A DNA stretch of 29,104 nt from JANYJJ01 sp038241115 (GTDB lineage Bacteria > Pseudomonadota > Gammaproteobacteria > Burkholderiales > Burkholderiaceae_C). The stretch spans positions 1-29,104 of the forward strand of contig JBBRGA010000024.1 in assembly GCA_038241115.1 (NCBI GenBank), written 5' to 3'. Position 1 is the stretch's first letter; each line of letters begins with the position of its first letter. This document shows positions 17,920 through 24,979 of this stretch, one piece after another. Under the pieces are notes generated by a model. The model had not been told where the DNA came from, did no database searches, and saw only the letters and a program-made list of their open reading frames with translations. The position numbers were made by a program, and so were the translations under genes.

Positions 17920-19656
17920 ATGAAGCCGTTTTTTGTCTACCTGCTGCGCTGTTCGGATGGCTCGCTGTATGTAGGGCACACCGATGAGTTGGAGCAGCGC
18001 GTGGCCAAGCATCAGTTGGGCGAAATCGAGGGCTACACGCAATCGCGCCGTCCCGTGGTGATGGTGTGGTGTCAAGAAACGGCATCGCGGTTGGAGGCTT
18101 TGAGTTCAGAGCGTCAGATCAAGGGGTGGGCCAGGGCAAAGAAAGAGGCGCTGATTGCGGGGGATTGGGATGCGGTTCAGCGCCACGCTTGGGGAACGAA
18201 GAATCCGTTGCCGCGAACGCTGAGTGCAAGCGCGACACCTCACCTGGGGACTTCGATACCTCAGCCCGAACGGGGTGGGGTGCGTGAGCCGGAGCGGGAG
18301 GGGGTGCGTGAGCCCGAAGGGGACTGGGCGGGTGAGCCCGAACGGGCTCCAGTGAGTGAGCCCGAATGGGATGGAGTGAGCGTCGTCGAGCGGATTCAGG
18401 ATGGTGGCACCCAGCCAAAACCCGTTCGTCCTGAGGTATTGAAGGACTTGTTCGGACAGGGCACCAAGGCTTCGAGACCTCAGCCCGAACGGGGTCCTGT
18501 GAGTAAGCCTGAGCGGGGTCTTGTGAGCAAGCCCGAACGGGGTGCTTTGAGTGAGCCGGAGCGGGTTGAAATGGGTACGCAGGTGCTGGATGTGTTGGGT
18601 GGGGACGCCCGAGTTGAAGTGGGTCGCGCCACGCCCCACCCCGTTCGTCCTGAGGTATCGAAGGACCCGCTCCTGACACCCCTGCTCGCCAGTTCGCGCC
18701 GCGCTCTGGCCAAGTCCATCACGCTGCTTGAATCCACCCGCCCCGACCACCGCATCCGCGCCGACGCTCTCCTCAACGCAGTCTTGCCGCACACCGGAAA
18801 CGCCATGCGCCTGGGAATTTCAGGCGTGCCGGGCGTGGGCAAATCCACCTTTATTGAAACCCTGGGCCTGGCCCTCATCCAACGAGGCCACCGCGTGGCG
18901 GTGCTGGCCATCGACCCATCCTCCAGCGTCTCGGGCGGCTCCATCCTCGGCGATAAAACGCGCATGGAAATGTTGTCGGTGAACGAGGCCGCCTACATCC
19001 GCCCCAGCCCAGCCTCGGGAACCCTGGGTGGTGTGGCTGAAAAAACGCGCGAAGCCATGTTGGTGTGCGAAGCCGCCGGCTATGACGTGGTGATCGTCGA
19101 GACGGTCGGCGTCGGGCAGTCCGAGATCGCCGTGGCCAGCATGACCGACATGTTTGTATTGCTGCAACTGCCCAACGCCGGCGACGACCTGCAAGCCATC
19201 AAGAAAGGCGTGATGGAACTGGCCGATTTGGTGGTCATCAACAAGGCCGACATCGACAGCGCCGCCGCCACCCGCGCCGAAGCGCAAATCACCGGGGTTT
19301 TGCGCATCTTCACGCCGCACAGTGCTGCCCATTCGCATCCCGATGCAGAGGACGCGCGCTGGCACACCCAAGTGATGCAAATGAGCGCGCTGAAAGGCCA
19401 AGGACTCGACACCTTCCTGGCCCACGTCACACGCTTTCACGAACTGCGCAGCGCCAGCGGCGAGCTCGCCGCGCGCCGCCAGCAGCAAGCCACGGCGTGG
19501 ATGTGGGACTTGGTGCATGCCCGTTTGCAGACCGAGTTTCGCGATCACCCCGCCGTCAAAAATGCCCTGCCGCAAATGCTCAGTGACGTCTCGGAGTCGC
19601 GCATCGCGCCTTCTGCTGCCGCACGGCTTTTGCTGAATCTCAAGACAACTCACTGA
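17920..19656 (+). CDS. meaB: Fused ORF: GIY-YIG (UPF0213-like) domain, repeat-derived linker, MeaB GTPase
   Basis: One uninterrupted 578-codon frame. Residues 1 to about 88 are a GIY-YIG nuclease-like domain of the UPF0213 kind: VYLLRCSDGSLYVGHTDELEQRVAKH, GYTQSRRPVVMVW, EALSSERQIKGWARAKKEALI. Residues about 90-250 are low-complexity and match the DNA repeats listed separately, giving octapeptides such as PERGGVRE and segments such as PVRPEVSKD. Residues about 252-578 are MeaB/ArgK, the GTPase chaperone of methylmalonyl-CoA mutase: Walker A GVPGVGKST at 302-310, DPSSSVSGGSILGDKTRM, ETVGVGQSE, and NKAD for guanine. MeaB could also be made separately from an in-frame ATG at 18571 (361 residues), which has GGAG 9 nt upstream. 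In relatives I believe the two proteins are usually separate genes. It lies between scpA and pccB (21-bp gap). A sequencing or assembly error removing a stop in the repeats cannot be excluded. Confidence 0.9.
   Translation: MKPFFVYLLRCSDGSLYVGHTDELEQRVAKHQLGEIEGYTQSRRPVVMVWCQETASRLEALSSERQIKGWARAKKEALIAGDWDAVQRHAWGTKNPLPRTLSASATPHLGTSIPQPERGGVREPEREGVREPEGDWAGEPERAPVSEPEWDGVSVVERIQDGGTQPKPVRPEVLKDLFGQGTKASRPQPERGPVSKPERGLVSKPERGALSEPERVEMGTQVLDVLGGDARVEVGRATPHPVRPEVSKDPLLTPLLASSRRALAKSITLLESTRPDHRIRADALLNAVLPHTGNAMRLGISGVPGVGKSTFIETLGLALIQRGHRVAVLAIDPSSSVSGGSILGDKTRMEMLSVNEAAYIRPSPASGTLGGVAEKTREAMLVCEAAGYDVVIVETVGVGQSEIAVASMTDMFVLLQLPNAGDDLQAIKKGVMELADLVVINKADIDSAAATRAEAQITGVLRIFTPHSAAHSHPDAEDARWHTQVMQMSALKGQGLDTFLAHVTRFHELRSASGELAARRQQQATAWMWDLVHARLQTEFRDHPAVKNALPQMLSDVSESRIAPSAAARLLLNLKTTH
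18250..18274 (+). repeat. REP-like element, copy A
   Basis: Contains TTCGATACCTCAG followed by CCCGAACGGG. It is translated within the GIY-YIG/MeaB linker as SIPQPERG. It forms an inverted pair with copy B and leads straight into the first 24-bp minisatellite block. Confidence 0.85.
18265..18384 (+). repeat. 24-bp minisatellite block 1 (five units)
   Basis: Five head-to-tail 24-bp units start at 18265, 18289, 18313, 18337 and 18361. Most begin CCCGAA(C/A)GGG-like and end GTGAG. They are in frame and encode the octapeptides PERGGVRE, PEREGVRE, PEGDWAGE, PERAPVSE and PEWDGVSV. The start of the unit is the end of REP copy A, so the array probably grew from that element. As 24 is a multiple of three, gain or loss of units keeps the frame. 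Confidence 0.9.
18421..18446 (-). repeat. REP-like element, copy B
   Basis: Inverse orientation to copy A: CCCGTTCGTCCTGAGGTAT followed by TGAAGGA. It is translated in the linker as PVRPEVLKD. It closes the first inverted pair around minisatellite block 1. Confidence 0.85.
18470..18493 (+). repeat. REP-like element, copy C
   Basis: Same orientation as copy A with one change (TTCGAGACCTCAG), then CCCGAACGGG. It runs directly into the second minisatellite block and pairs with copy D. Confidence 0.82.
18484..18579 (+). repeat. 24-bp minisatellite block 2 (four units)
   Basis: Four 24-bp units start at 18484, 18508, 18532 and 18556, encoding PERGPVSK, PERGLVSK, PERGALSE and PERVEMGT. They are related to block 1 and likewise begin at the end of a REP-like copy. 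The last unit contains GGAG and the in-frame ATG at 18571 that could serve as a MeaB start. Confidence 0.88.
18640..18665 (-). repeat. REP-like element, copy D
   Basis: Same orientation as copy B: CCCGTTCGTCCTGAGGTATC then GAAGGA. It is translated as PVRPEVSKD immediately before the conserved MeaB region begins. It is the inverted partner of copy C. Confidence 0.87.
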
Positions 19657-19677
19657 ACCCGTTGGAGCCCGCACACC

Positions 19678-21210
19678 ATGCACGCCATCATTGAACAACT
19701 GGAAGCCAAACGCGCCGAAGCGCGCTTGGGCGGCGGCATCAAACGCATCGAAGCGCAGCACAAAAAGGGCAAGCTCACCGCCCGCGAACGCCTGGAATTG
19801 CTGCTGGACGAAGGCACATTTGAAGAGTGGGACATGTTCGTCGAGCACCGCTGCCACGACTTCGGCATGCAAGCCACACGCCCGCCCGGTGACGGCGTGG
19901 TCATCGGCTACGGCACCATCAACGGTCGACTGGTGTTTGTGTTCAGCCAAGACTTCACCGTGTTCGGCGGTGCGCTGTCAGAAGCGCACGCCGAAAAAAT
20001 CTGCAAGGTGATGGACCAGGCCATGAAGGTAGGCGCACCGGTGATCGGTTTGAACGACTCCGGCGGCGCGCGCATTCAAGAGGGCGTGGCCTCGCTCGGC
20101 GGCTACGCCGAAGTGTTCCAGCGCAACGCCATGGCCTCGGGCGTGGTGCCGCAAATCAGCATGATCATGGGGCCGTGCGCCGGTGGCGCGGTGTATTCAC
20201 CGGCCATGACCGACTTCATTTTCATGGTGCGCGACAGCTCCTACATGTTCGTCACAGGGCCCGAGGTGGTCAAGACCGTGACGCATGAAGAAGTCACCGC
20301 CGAAGCCTTGGGCGGTGCCACCACGCACACCACCCTGAGCGGTGTGGCCGACCTGGCTTTTGACAACGATGTCGATGCGCTGCTGATGCTGCGCCGCCTG
20401 TACAACTACCTGCCGCTGAACAACCGCGAGAAAGCGCCCGTGCGCAAATCGAACGACCGGGCCGACCGCATTGACATGTCGCTTGACACTTTGGTGCCCG
20501 ACAACGCCAACAAGCCCTACGACATCAAAGAACTGATCGTGAAAGTGGCTGACGATGGTGATTTTTTTGAGCTGCAACCCGATTACGCCAAAAACATCGT
20601 CATCGGTTTTTGCCGCATGGAAGGTCACACCGTGGGCATCGTCGCCAACCAGCCGATGGTTTTGGCCGGTTGTCTGGACATCAAGAGCAGCATCAAGGCC
20701 GCGCGCTTCGTGCGCTTTTGCGACGCCTTCAACATCCCGGTGGTGACGTTTGTCGACGTGCCCGGCTTCATGCCCGGAACCAGCCAGGAGTACGGCGGCA
20801 TCATCAAACACGGCGCCAAACTGTTGTACGCCTACGCCGAATGCACCGTGCCCAAAATCACCGTCATCACGCGCAAAGCCTACGGCGGCGCGTATGACGT
20901 GATGGCCTCCAAACACTTGCGAGGCGACGTCAACTTCGCTTGGCCCAACGCTGAGATTGCGGTGATGGGTGCCAAAGGCGCGGTGGAAATCATCTTCCGA
21001 GACGAAAAGAGCGACCCGGTGAAGATCGCGGCCCGCGAAGCCGAATACAAAGCCAAGTTCGCCAACCCCTTCATCGCCAGCGCACGCGGCTTCATCGACG
21101 ACGTGATTCAGCCGCATGAAACACGCAAGCGCATATGCAGGTCGTTGGTGATGCTGCGCGATAAAAAGATCGAGAACCCGTGGCGCAAGCACGGCAATAT
21201 CCCCTTGTAG
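19678..21210 (+). CDS. pccB: Propionyl-CoA carboxylase beta chain (carboxyltransferase)
   Basis: Transfers the carboxyl group from carboxybiotin to propionyl-CoA, giving methylmalonyl-CoA. The 510 residues match the family's usual ~510. The sequence begins with the family-typical helical stretch KRIEAQHKKGKLTARERLELLLDEGTFEE. It contains the acyl-CoA and biotin-site crotonase-fold segments GLNDSGGARIQEGVASLGGYAEVF with GPCAGGAVYSPAMTDFIFMV in the N-terminal half. VDVPGFMPGTSQEYGGIIKHGAKLLYAYAE and KAYGGAYDVMASKHLRGD are in the C-terminal half. Operon context with scpA, meaB and pccA supports propionyl-CoA as substrate rather than acetyl- or methylcrotonyl-CoA. It starts 21 bp after the MeaB stop. 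The 226-bp gap to pccA holds REP-like copies E and F. Confidence 0.95.
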   Translation: MHAIIEQLEAKRAEARLGGGIKRIEAQHKKGKLTARERLELLLDEGTFEEWDMFVEHRCHDFGMQATRPPGDGVVIGYGTINGRLVFVFSQDFTVFGGALSEAHAEKICKVMDQAMKVGAPVIGLNDSGGARIQEGVASLGGYAEVFQRNAMASGVVPQISMIMGPCAGGAVYSPAMTDFIFMVRDSSYMFVTGPEVVKTVTHEEVTAEALGGATTHTTLSGVADLAFDNDVDALLMLRRLYNYLPLNNREKAPVRKSNDRADRIDMSLDTLVPDNANKPYDIKELIVKVADDGDFFELQPDYAKNIVIGFCRMEGHTVGIVANQPMVLAGCLDIKSSIKAARFVRFCDAFNIPVVTFVDVPGFMPGTSQEYGGIIKHGAKLLYAYAECTVPKITVITRKAYGGAYDVMASKHLRGDVNFAWPNAEIAVMGAKGAVEIIFRDEKSDPVKIAAREAEYKAKFANPFIASARGFIDDVIQPHETRKRICRSLVMLRDKKIENPWRKHGNIPL

Positions 21211-21226
21211 GTGATGTGCAATCCGC

Positions 21227-21250
21227 CCTTCGATACCTCAGGGTGAACAC
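21227..21250 (+). repeat. REP-like element, copy E
   Basis: CCTTCGATACCTCAGGGTGA then ACAC, starting 17 bp after the pccB stop. It forms an inverted pair with copy F; in RNA the pair could fold into a long hairpin between pccB and pccA. Confidence 0.82.
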
Positions 21251-21313
21251 TTCCTTTTGGGCTCTGCGAGTTATGAACTCTGAGCCGCACCACCCAGCTT
21301 CGGCCCCACGCAC

Positions 21314-21339
21314 CCCGTTCGCCCTGAGGTATCGAAGGG
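21314..21339 (-). repeat. REP-like element, copy F
   Basis: CCCGTTCGCCCTGAGGTATC then GAAGGG, complementary to copy E. The two are separated by 63 bp within the pccB-pccA gap. The pair could act as an RNA-stabilising structure or lower pccA expression relative to pccB. Confidence 0.85.
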
Positions 21340-21436
21340 CCTTGCGAACACAAGCCTGCTCTTCAAGCGCCTGACTCGAAAGTCACAAGGTACTGAAGGA
21401 TCTGAAGCTCGACACAGAAACAACGAGACGCCCCCC

Positions 21437-23443
21437 ATGTTCACAAAAATACTGATCGCCAACCGCGGCGAAATCGCCTGCCGCGTCATCAAAACCGCTC
21501 GCAAGATGGGCATCAAAACGGTCGCGGTTTATTCCGATGCCGACCGTGATGCGCGCCATGTCGCGCTGGCCGATGAAGCGGTACACATCGGCGCTGCTCC
21601 GTCGCGTGAATCTTATTTGGCTATGGACAAAATCATCGACGCTTGCAAGCGCACCGGCGCACAAGCGGTGCACCCGGGCTACGGCTTCTTGAGCGAGAAC
21701 GCGGCTTTCGCCAAGCGCGTCGAAGAAGAAGGCATCGTCTTCATCGGTCCGAAGCACGCCTCCATTTCTGCCATGGGCGACAAGATCGCGTCGAAAAAGT
21801 TGGCTGCTGAGGCCAAGGTCAACACCATCCCCGGCTACAACGCCGCCATTGACACGCCGGCGCAGGCGGTTGAAATTGCAAAGGGGATTGGCTACCCGGT
21901 GATGATCAAAGCGTCGGCCGGCGGCGGCGGCAAAGGCCTGCGGGTGGCGTTTGACGATGCGCAAACGTTTGAGGGTTTCACGGCCTGCCAAAACGAAGCG
22001 CGCAACAGCTTTGGTGACGACCGTGTGTTCATTGAAAAATTTGTCGAAGAGCCGCGCCACATCGAGATCCAGGTGCTCGGCGATGCGCATGGCAACTGCG
22101 TTTTCTTGCACGAACGTGAGTGCTCGATTCAACGCCGTCACCAAAAAGTAATCGAGGAAGCGCCGAGTCCCTTTTTGGACGATGCCACTCGCAAAGCCAT
22201 GGGCGAGCAAGCGGTGGCGCTGGCCAAGGCGGTGAATTACCAGTCGGCCGGCACCGTGGAGTTTGTGGTGGGCAAAGACAAGAGCTTCTTCTTTCTAGAG
22301 ATGAACACCCGCCTGCAAGTGGAGCATCCTGTGACCGAAGCCATCACTGGCTTGGACCTGGTGGAACTGATGATCCGTGTGGCCGCGGGCGAAGAATTGA
22401 CTTTCAAGCAAGCGGACATCCAGCGCAAAGGTTGGGCGATGGAATGTCGCATCAATGCAGAAGACCCGTACCGCAACTTTCTACCCAGCACCGGGCGCTT
22501 GGTGAAGTTCACCCCGCCGCCCGAGCAAGACGGTGTGCGCGTGGACACCGGCGTCGTGGAGGGCGGTGAAATCCCGATGTACTACGACTCGATGATTGCC
22601 AAGCTGATCACCCACGGCACCGACCGCATGGACGCCATCCGAAAGATGCGCCAGGCCCTGAACGGCTTTGCGATACGCGGCATCAGCAGCAACATTCCTT
22701 TTCAGTCGGCCTTGCTGGCGCACCCGAAATTTGTGTCGGGCGACTTCAACACCGGCTTCATTGCCGAGCACTTTCCCAAAGGGTTTTCAGCGTCGTCGGT
22801 CGTCAGTCCTGAGCCTGATTTCCTGCGTGTGCTGGCCGCCGTGGCCAACCGTTTGCATCTGCATCGTGCCACCGGTATTTCAGGCCAATTGCCGGGTCAT
22901 GAGTTCGAAGTTGGCGACGAGTTTGTGGTGGTCACGCGCGAAGGTTCTGAGGCGCCCGTGCATTTGCCGATGACGGTAAACCTGCACGGCAAGCGTGTAG
23001 ATGTCGACGTCGGTGGCAAGCTTTACGCGATGGAACTGGACTCAGATCTGCGCGACATCGTCGTGTCAGGGCGTTGCAACGGTGAAGCTTTCGTGGCGCA
23101 GATCGAACGCACGCGCATGGGCATGAGCTACCGCGTGAGCTACAACGGCGCGCAAATTGATGCCAAGGTGCTCACACCACGTGCTGCCGAGCTGAGCCTG
23201 TTGATGCCCTTCAAAGCGCCGCCTGATTTGTCCAAGTTTTTGCTGTCACCGATGCCGGGTTTGCTGGTGGATGTCGTGGCGATGGTGGGCCAAAAAGTAT
23301 TGGCCGGTGAGCGCTTGGCAGTGGTTGAGGCCATGAAGATGGAAAACATCTTGCTCGCCACGCAAGACGGCGTGGTGGCCGAGGTGGCAGCGAAAAAGGG
23401 CGACAGCCTGTCAGTGGATCAGGTCATCATTCGGTTCGAATGA
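21437..23443 (+). CDS. pccA: Propionyl-CoA carboxylase alpha chain (biotin carboxylase + biotin carrier)
   Basis: ATP-dependent carboxylation of biotin for PccB. The 668 residues hold an N-terminal biotin carboxylase domain opening with FTKILIANRGEIACRVI. The ATP-grasp region has the glycine loop KASAGGGGKGLRV, FIEKFVEEPRHIEIQVLGDAHGN, and the active-site stretch EMNTRLQVEHPVTEAITGLDLVE. A BT-type linker domain follows. The C-terminal biotinyl domain has the AMKM motif with the biotinylated Lys634, 35 residues from the end as expected. The ATG at 21437 fits the standard N-terminus. The distance from pccB (226 bp, REP-like copies E/F between) is large for an operon, but orientation and function agree. 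Confidence 0.95.
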   Translation: MFTKILIANRGEIACRVIKTARKMGIKTVAVYSDADRDARHVALADEAVHIGAAPSRESYLAMDKIIDACKRTGAQAVHPGYGFLSENAAFAKRVEEEGIVFIGPKHASISAMGDKIASKKLAAEAKVNTIPGYNAAIDTPAQAVEIAKGIGYPVMIKASAGGGGKGLRVAFDDAQTFEGFTACQNEARNSFGDDRVFIEKFVEEPRHIEIQVLGDAHGNCVFLHERECSIQRRHQKVIEEAPSPFLDDATRKAMGEQAVALAKAVNYQSAGTVEFVVGKDKSFFFLEMNTRLQVEHPVTEAITGLDLVELMIRVAAGEELTFKQADIQRKGWAMECRINAEDPYRNFLPSTGRLVKFTPPPEQDGVRVDTGVVEGGEIPMYYDSMIAKLITHGTDRMDAIRKMRQALNGFAIRGISSNIPFQSALLAHPKFVSGDFNTGFIAEHFPKGFSASSVVSPEPDFLRVLAAVANRLHLHRATGISGQLPGHEFEVGDEFVVVTREGSEAPVHLPMTVNLHGKRVDVDVGGKLYAMELDSDLRDIVVSGRCNGEAFVAQIERTRMGMSYRVSYNGAQIDAKVLTPRAAELSLLMPFKAPPDLSKFLLSPMPGLLVDVVAMVGQKVLAGERLAVVEAMKMENILLATQDGVVAEVAAKKGDSLSVDQVIIRFE

Positions 23444-23494
23444 GGGACGAGGCGGTTCATCCTGTGGTGCTGCAGGTTTTCGCGCAAGCCTCAC

Positions 23495-23582
23495 GCACCC
23501 GCACCCGCACCCGCACCCGCACCCGCACACCCGTACCCGCACACCCGCACCCGCACCCGCACCCGCACCCGCACCCGCACCC
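23495..23582 (+). repeat. GCACCC hexanucleotide tandem tract
   Basis: Five perfect GCACCC units (23495-23524), a 22-bp imperfect stretch, then six perfect units (23547-23582). The tract ends in REP-like copy G with two bases shared. It is a simple-sequence tract of the kind that changes length by slippage, placed in the pccA-VOC gap about 60 bp before the VOC start codon. Confidence 0.9.
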
Positions 23583-23606
23583 CGTTCGTCCTGAGGTATC
23601 GAAGGA
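23581..23606 (-). repeat. REP-like element, copy G
   Basis: CCCGTTCGTCCTGAGGTATC then GAAGGA, identical to copy D over this span. No good inverted partner is nearby. A weak, same-orientation relic may lie at about 23451-23474 (roughly 17 of 24 matches), which would bracket the hexamer tract. Confidence 0.85.
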
Positions 23607-23641
23607 TCTAGTGTGCTGCATCGATATAGAAAAAATCACCC

Positions 23642-24109
23642 ATGACACCACGCCCCTTCAAAGTTTTAGGCATTCAACAAATCGCCATCGGCGGCACCGA
23701 CAAAGTGCGCTTGCGCAACTTGTGGGTGGACATGCTGGGCCTTCAAGTCACCGGTAATTTCGTCAGCGAACGCGAGAACGTGGATGAAGACATTTGCGCC
23801 ATCGGCAGCGGTGCGTTCAAGGTCGAAGTGGACTTGATGCAGCCCATCGACCCCGACAAAAAACCCGCAGTCCACACCACGCCTCTGAACCATGTGGGTT
23901 TGTGGATAGACGACTTGCCACGCGCTGTGGAATGGCTCACCGCCGGCGGCGTTCGCTTCGCGCCGGGCGGCATCCGAAAAGGTGCGGCGGGCTACGACAT
24001 TTGCTTCCTGCACCCCAAAAGCAACGACGAATTTCCGATTGCCGGCGAGGGCGTGTTGATTGAATTGGTGCAGGCGCCGGCTGAGGTGATTGCGGCACTT
24101 TCTGCTTGA
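23642..24109 (+). CDS. VOC-family protein, probable methylmalonyl-CoA epimerase
   Basis: A 155-residue protein of the vicinal-oxygen-chelate fold with two beta-alpha-beta-beta-beta modules: VLGIQQIAIGG...LWVDMLGLQVTG, and TPLNHVGLWIDDLPRAVEWLTAGGVRF. The size and second-module residues fit methylmalonyl-CoA epimerase, which converts the (S) product of the carboxylase to the (R) substrate of the mutase. His84 and Glu141 align with two of the usual metal ligands, and Gln67 may be the third. The usual first ligand, His in an IDHIGIAV-like strand, is Gln13 here. Operon position after pccA strongly supports the epimerase role, but a glyoxalase-like or other VOC activity cannot be excluded. No strong Shine-Dalgarno precedes the ATG. 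It converges with thyA, with 29 bp between stops. Confidence 0.72.
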   Translation: MTPRPFKVLGIQQIAIGGTDKVRLRNLWVDMLGLQVTGNFVSERENVDEDICAIGSGAFKVEVDLMQPIDPDKKPAVHTTPLNHVGLWIDDLPRAVEWLTAGGVRFAPGGIRKGAAGYDICFLHPKSNDEFPIAGEGVLIELVQAPAEVIAALSA

Positions 24110-24138
24110 CGCAAGAGGGCAGCCTTAGCCTTTAGTCA

Positions 24139-24951
24139 TCAAACCGCTACCGGCGCTTTGATGGCCGCGTGCGGCTCATAGCCCAGCCACTCGAAATCTT
24201 CAAACTCGTAGTCAAAGATCGATGCAGGTCGGCGCTTGATGTTCAGCGACGGATAAGCGCGCGGTTCGCGTGAAAGTTGCAGCTCCACCTGCTCGGTGTG
24301 GTTGCTGTACAGATGGCAATCGCCGCCGGTCCAGATGAAGTCGCCCACTTGCAAATCACACTGCTGCGCCACCATGTGGGTGAGCAGGGCGTAACTGGCA
24401 ATGTTGAAAGGAACGCCCAGAAAAATGTCGGCGCTTCGTTGGTAAAGCTGGCAACTCAGCTTGCCGTCTGCCACATAAAACTGAAAGAACGCGTGGCACG
24501 GCATCAACGCCATTTTTGACAGCTCGGCCACGTTCCAGGCGCTCACGATGATGCGGCGCGAGTCGGGGTTGGCTCGGATGGTTTTGATGACCTCGGTGAT
24601 CTGGTCGATGTGCCCGCCATCGGGCGTCGGCCAGCTGCGCCATTGCACGCCGTAGACCGGACCCAAGTCGCCGTCAGGTTTGGCCCATTCATTCCAAATC
24701 GTCACGCCGCGCTCTTGCAGCCAGGTCGCGTTACCGTCGCCGCGCAGAAACCACAGCAACTCCAGCACGATGGATTTCAGGTGCACTTTTTTGGTGGTCA
24801 CCAGCGGAAAGCCTTCGTTCAAATTGAAGCGCATCTGGTGGCCGAACACGCTGCGTGTGCCGGTGCCGGTGCGATCGGCCTTCAGCACACCGCTGGTGTG
24901 CACGTGGCGCATCAGGTCTTCGAACTGATGGCGTATCGGATAGGAGGTCAT
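24139..24951 (-). CDS. thyA: Thymidylate synthase
   Basis: Methylates dUMP to dTMP using methylenetetrahydrofolate. Starting at the ATG at 24951 the protein is 270 residues and begins MTSYPIRHQFEDLMRHVHTSGV, in register with E. coli ThyA (264). The frame opens further to 25038, but that would run into ccdB and add residues foreign to the family. Signatures are RTGTGTRSVFGHQMRFNL, LVTTKKVHLKSIVLELLWFLRGD, the nucleophile Cys152 in MALMPCHAFFQFYV, QRSADIFLGVPFNIASYALL, and the folate-site C-terminus IKAPVAV. It sits 28 bp downstream of ccdB on the same strand and could be read from the ccd promoter. Its product dihydrofolate is the FolA substrate. Confidence 0.97.
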   Translation of the reverse strand: MTSYPIRHQFEDLMRHVHTSGVLKADRTGTGTRSVFGHQMRFNLNEGFPLVTTKKVHLKSIVLELLWFLRGDGNATWLQERGVTIWNEWAKPDGDLGPVYGVQWRSWPTPDGGHIDQITEVIKTIRANPDSRRIIVSAWNVAELSKMALMPCHAFFQFYVADGKLSCQLYQRSADIFLGVPFNIASYALLTHMVAQQCDLQVGDFIWTGGDCHLYSNHTEQVELQLSREPRAYPSLNIKRRPASIFDYEFEDFEWLGYEPHAAIKAPVAV

Positions 24952-24979
24952 GCGGTGGCTGATGGAATCTGGTGGAGGC

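Noticed and set aside
18265..18579. Possible CRISPR array because of regular short repeats
   Set aside because: Units are contiguous 24-bp tandem repeats with no unique spacers and no cas genes; they lie inside a coding frame.
18106..18792. Long open frame on the minus strand opposite the GIY-YIG/MeaB linker, rich in LTH/FGL repeats
   Set aside because: It is the antisense reading of the minisatellite and REP-like DNA; the plus frame carries two recognisable domains, the minus frame none.
23440..23757. Open frame through the hexamer tract encoding RTRTRT and HPHPHP repeats
   Set aside because: Simple-sequence translation only; it overlaps the start of the VOC gene in another frame and has no domain.
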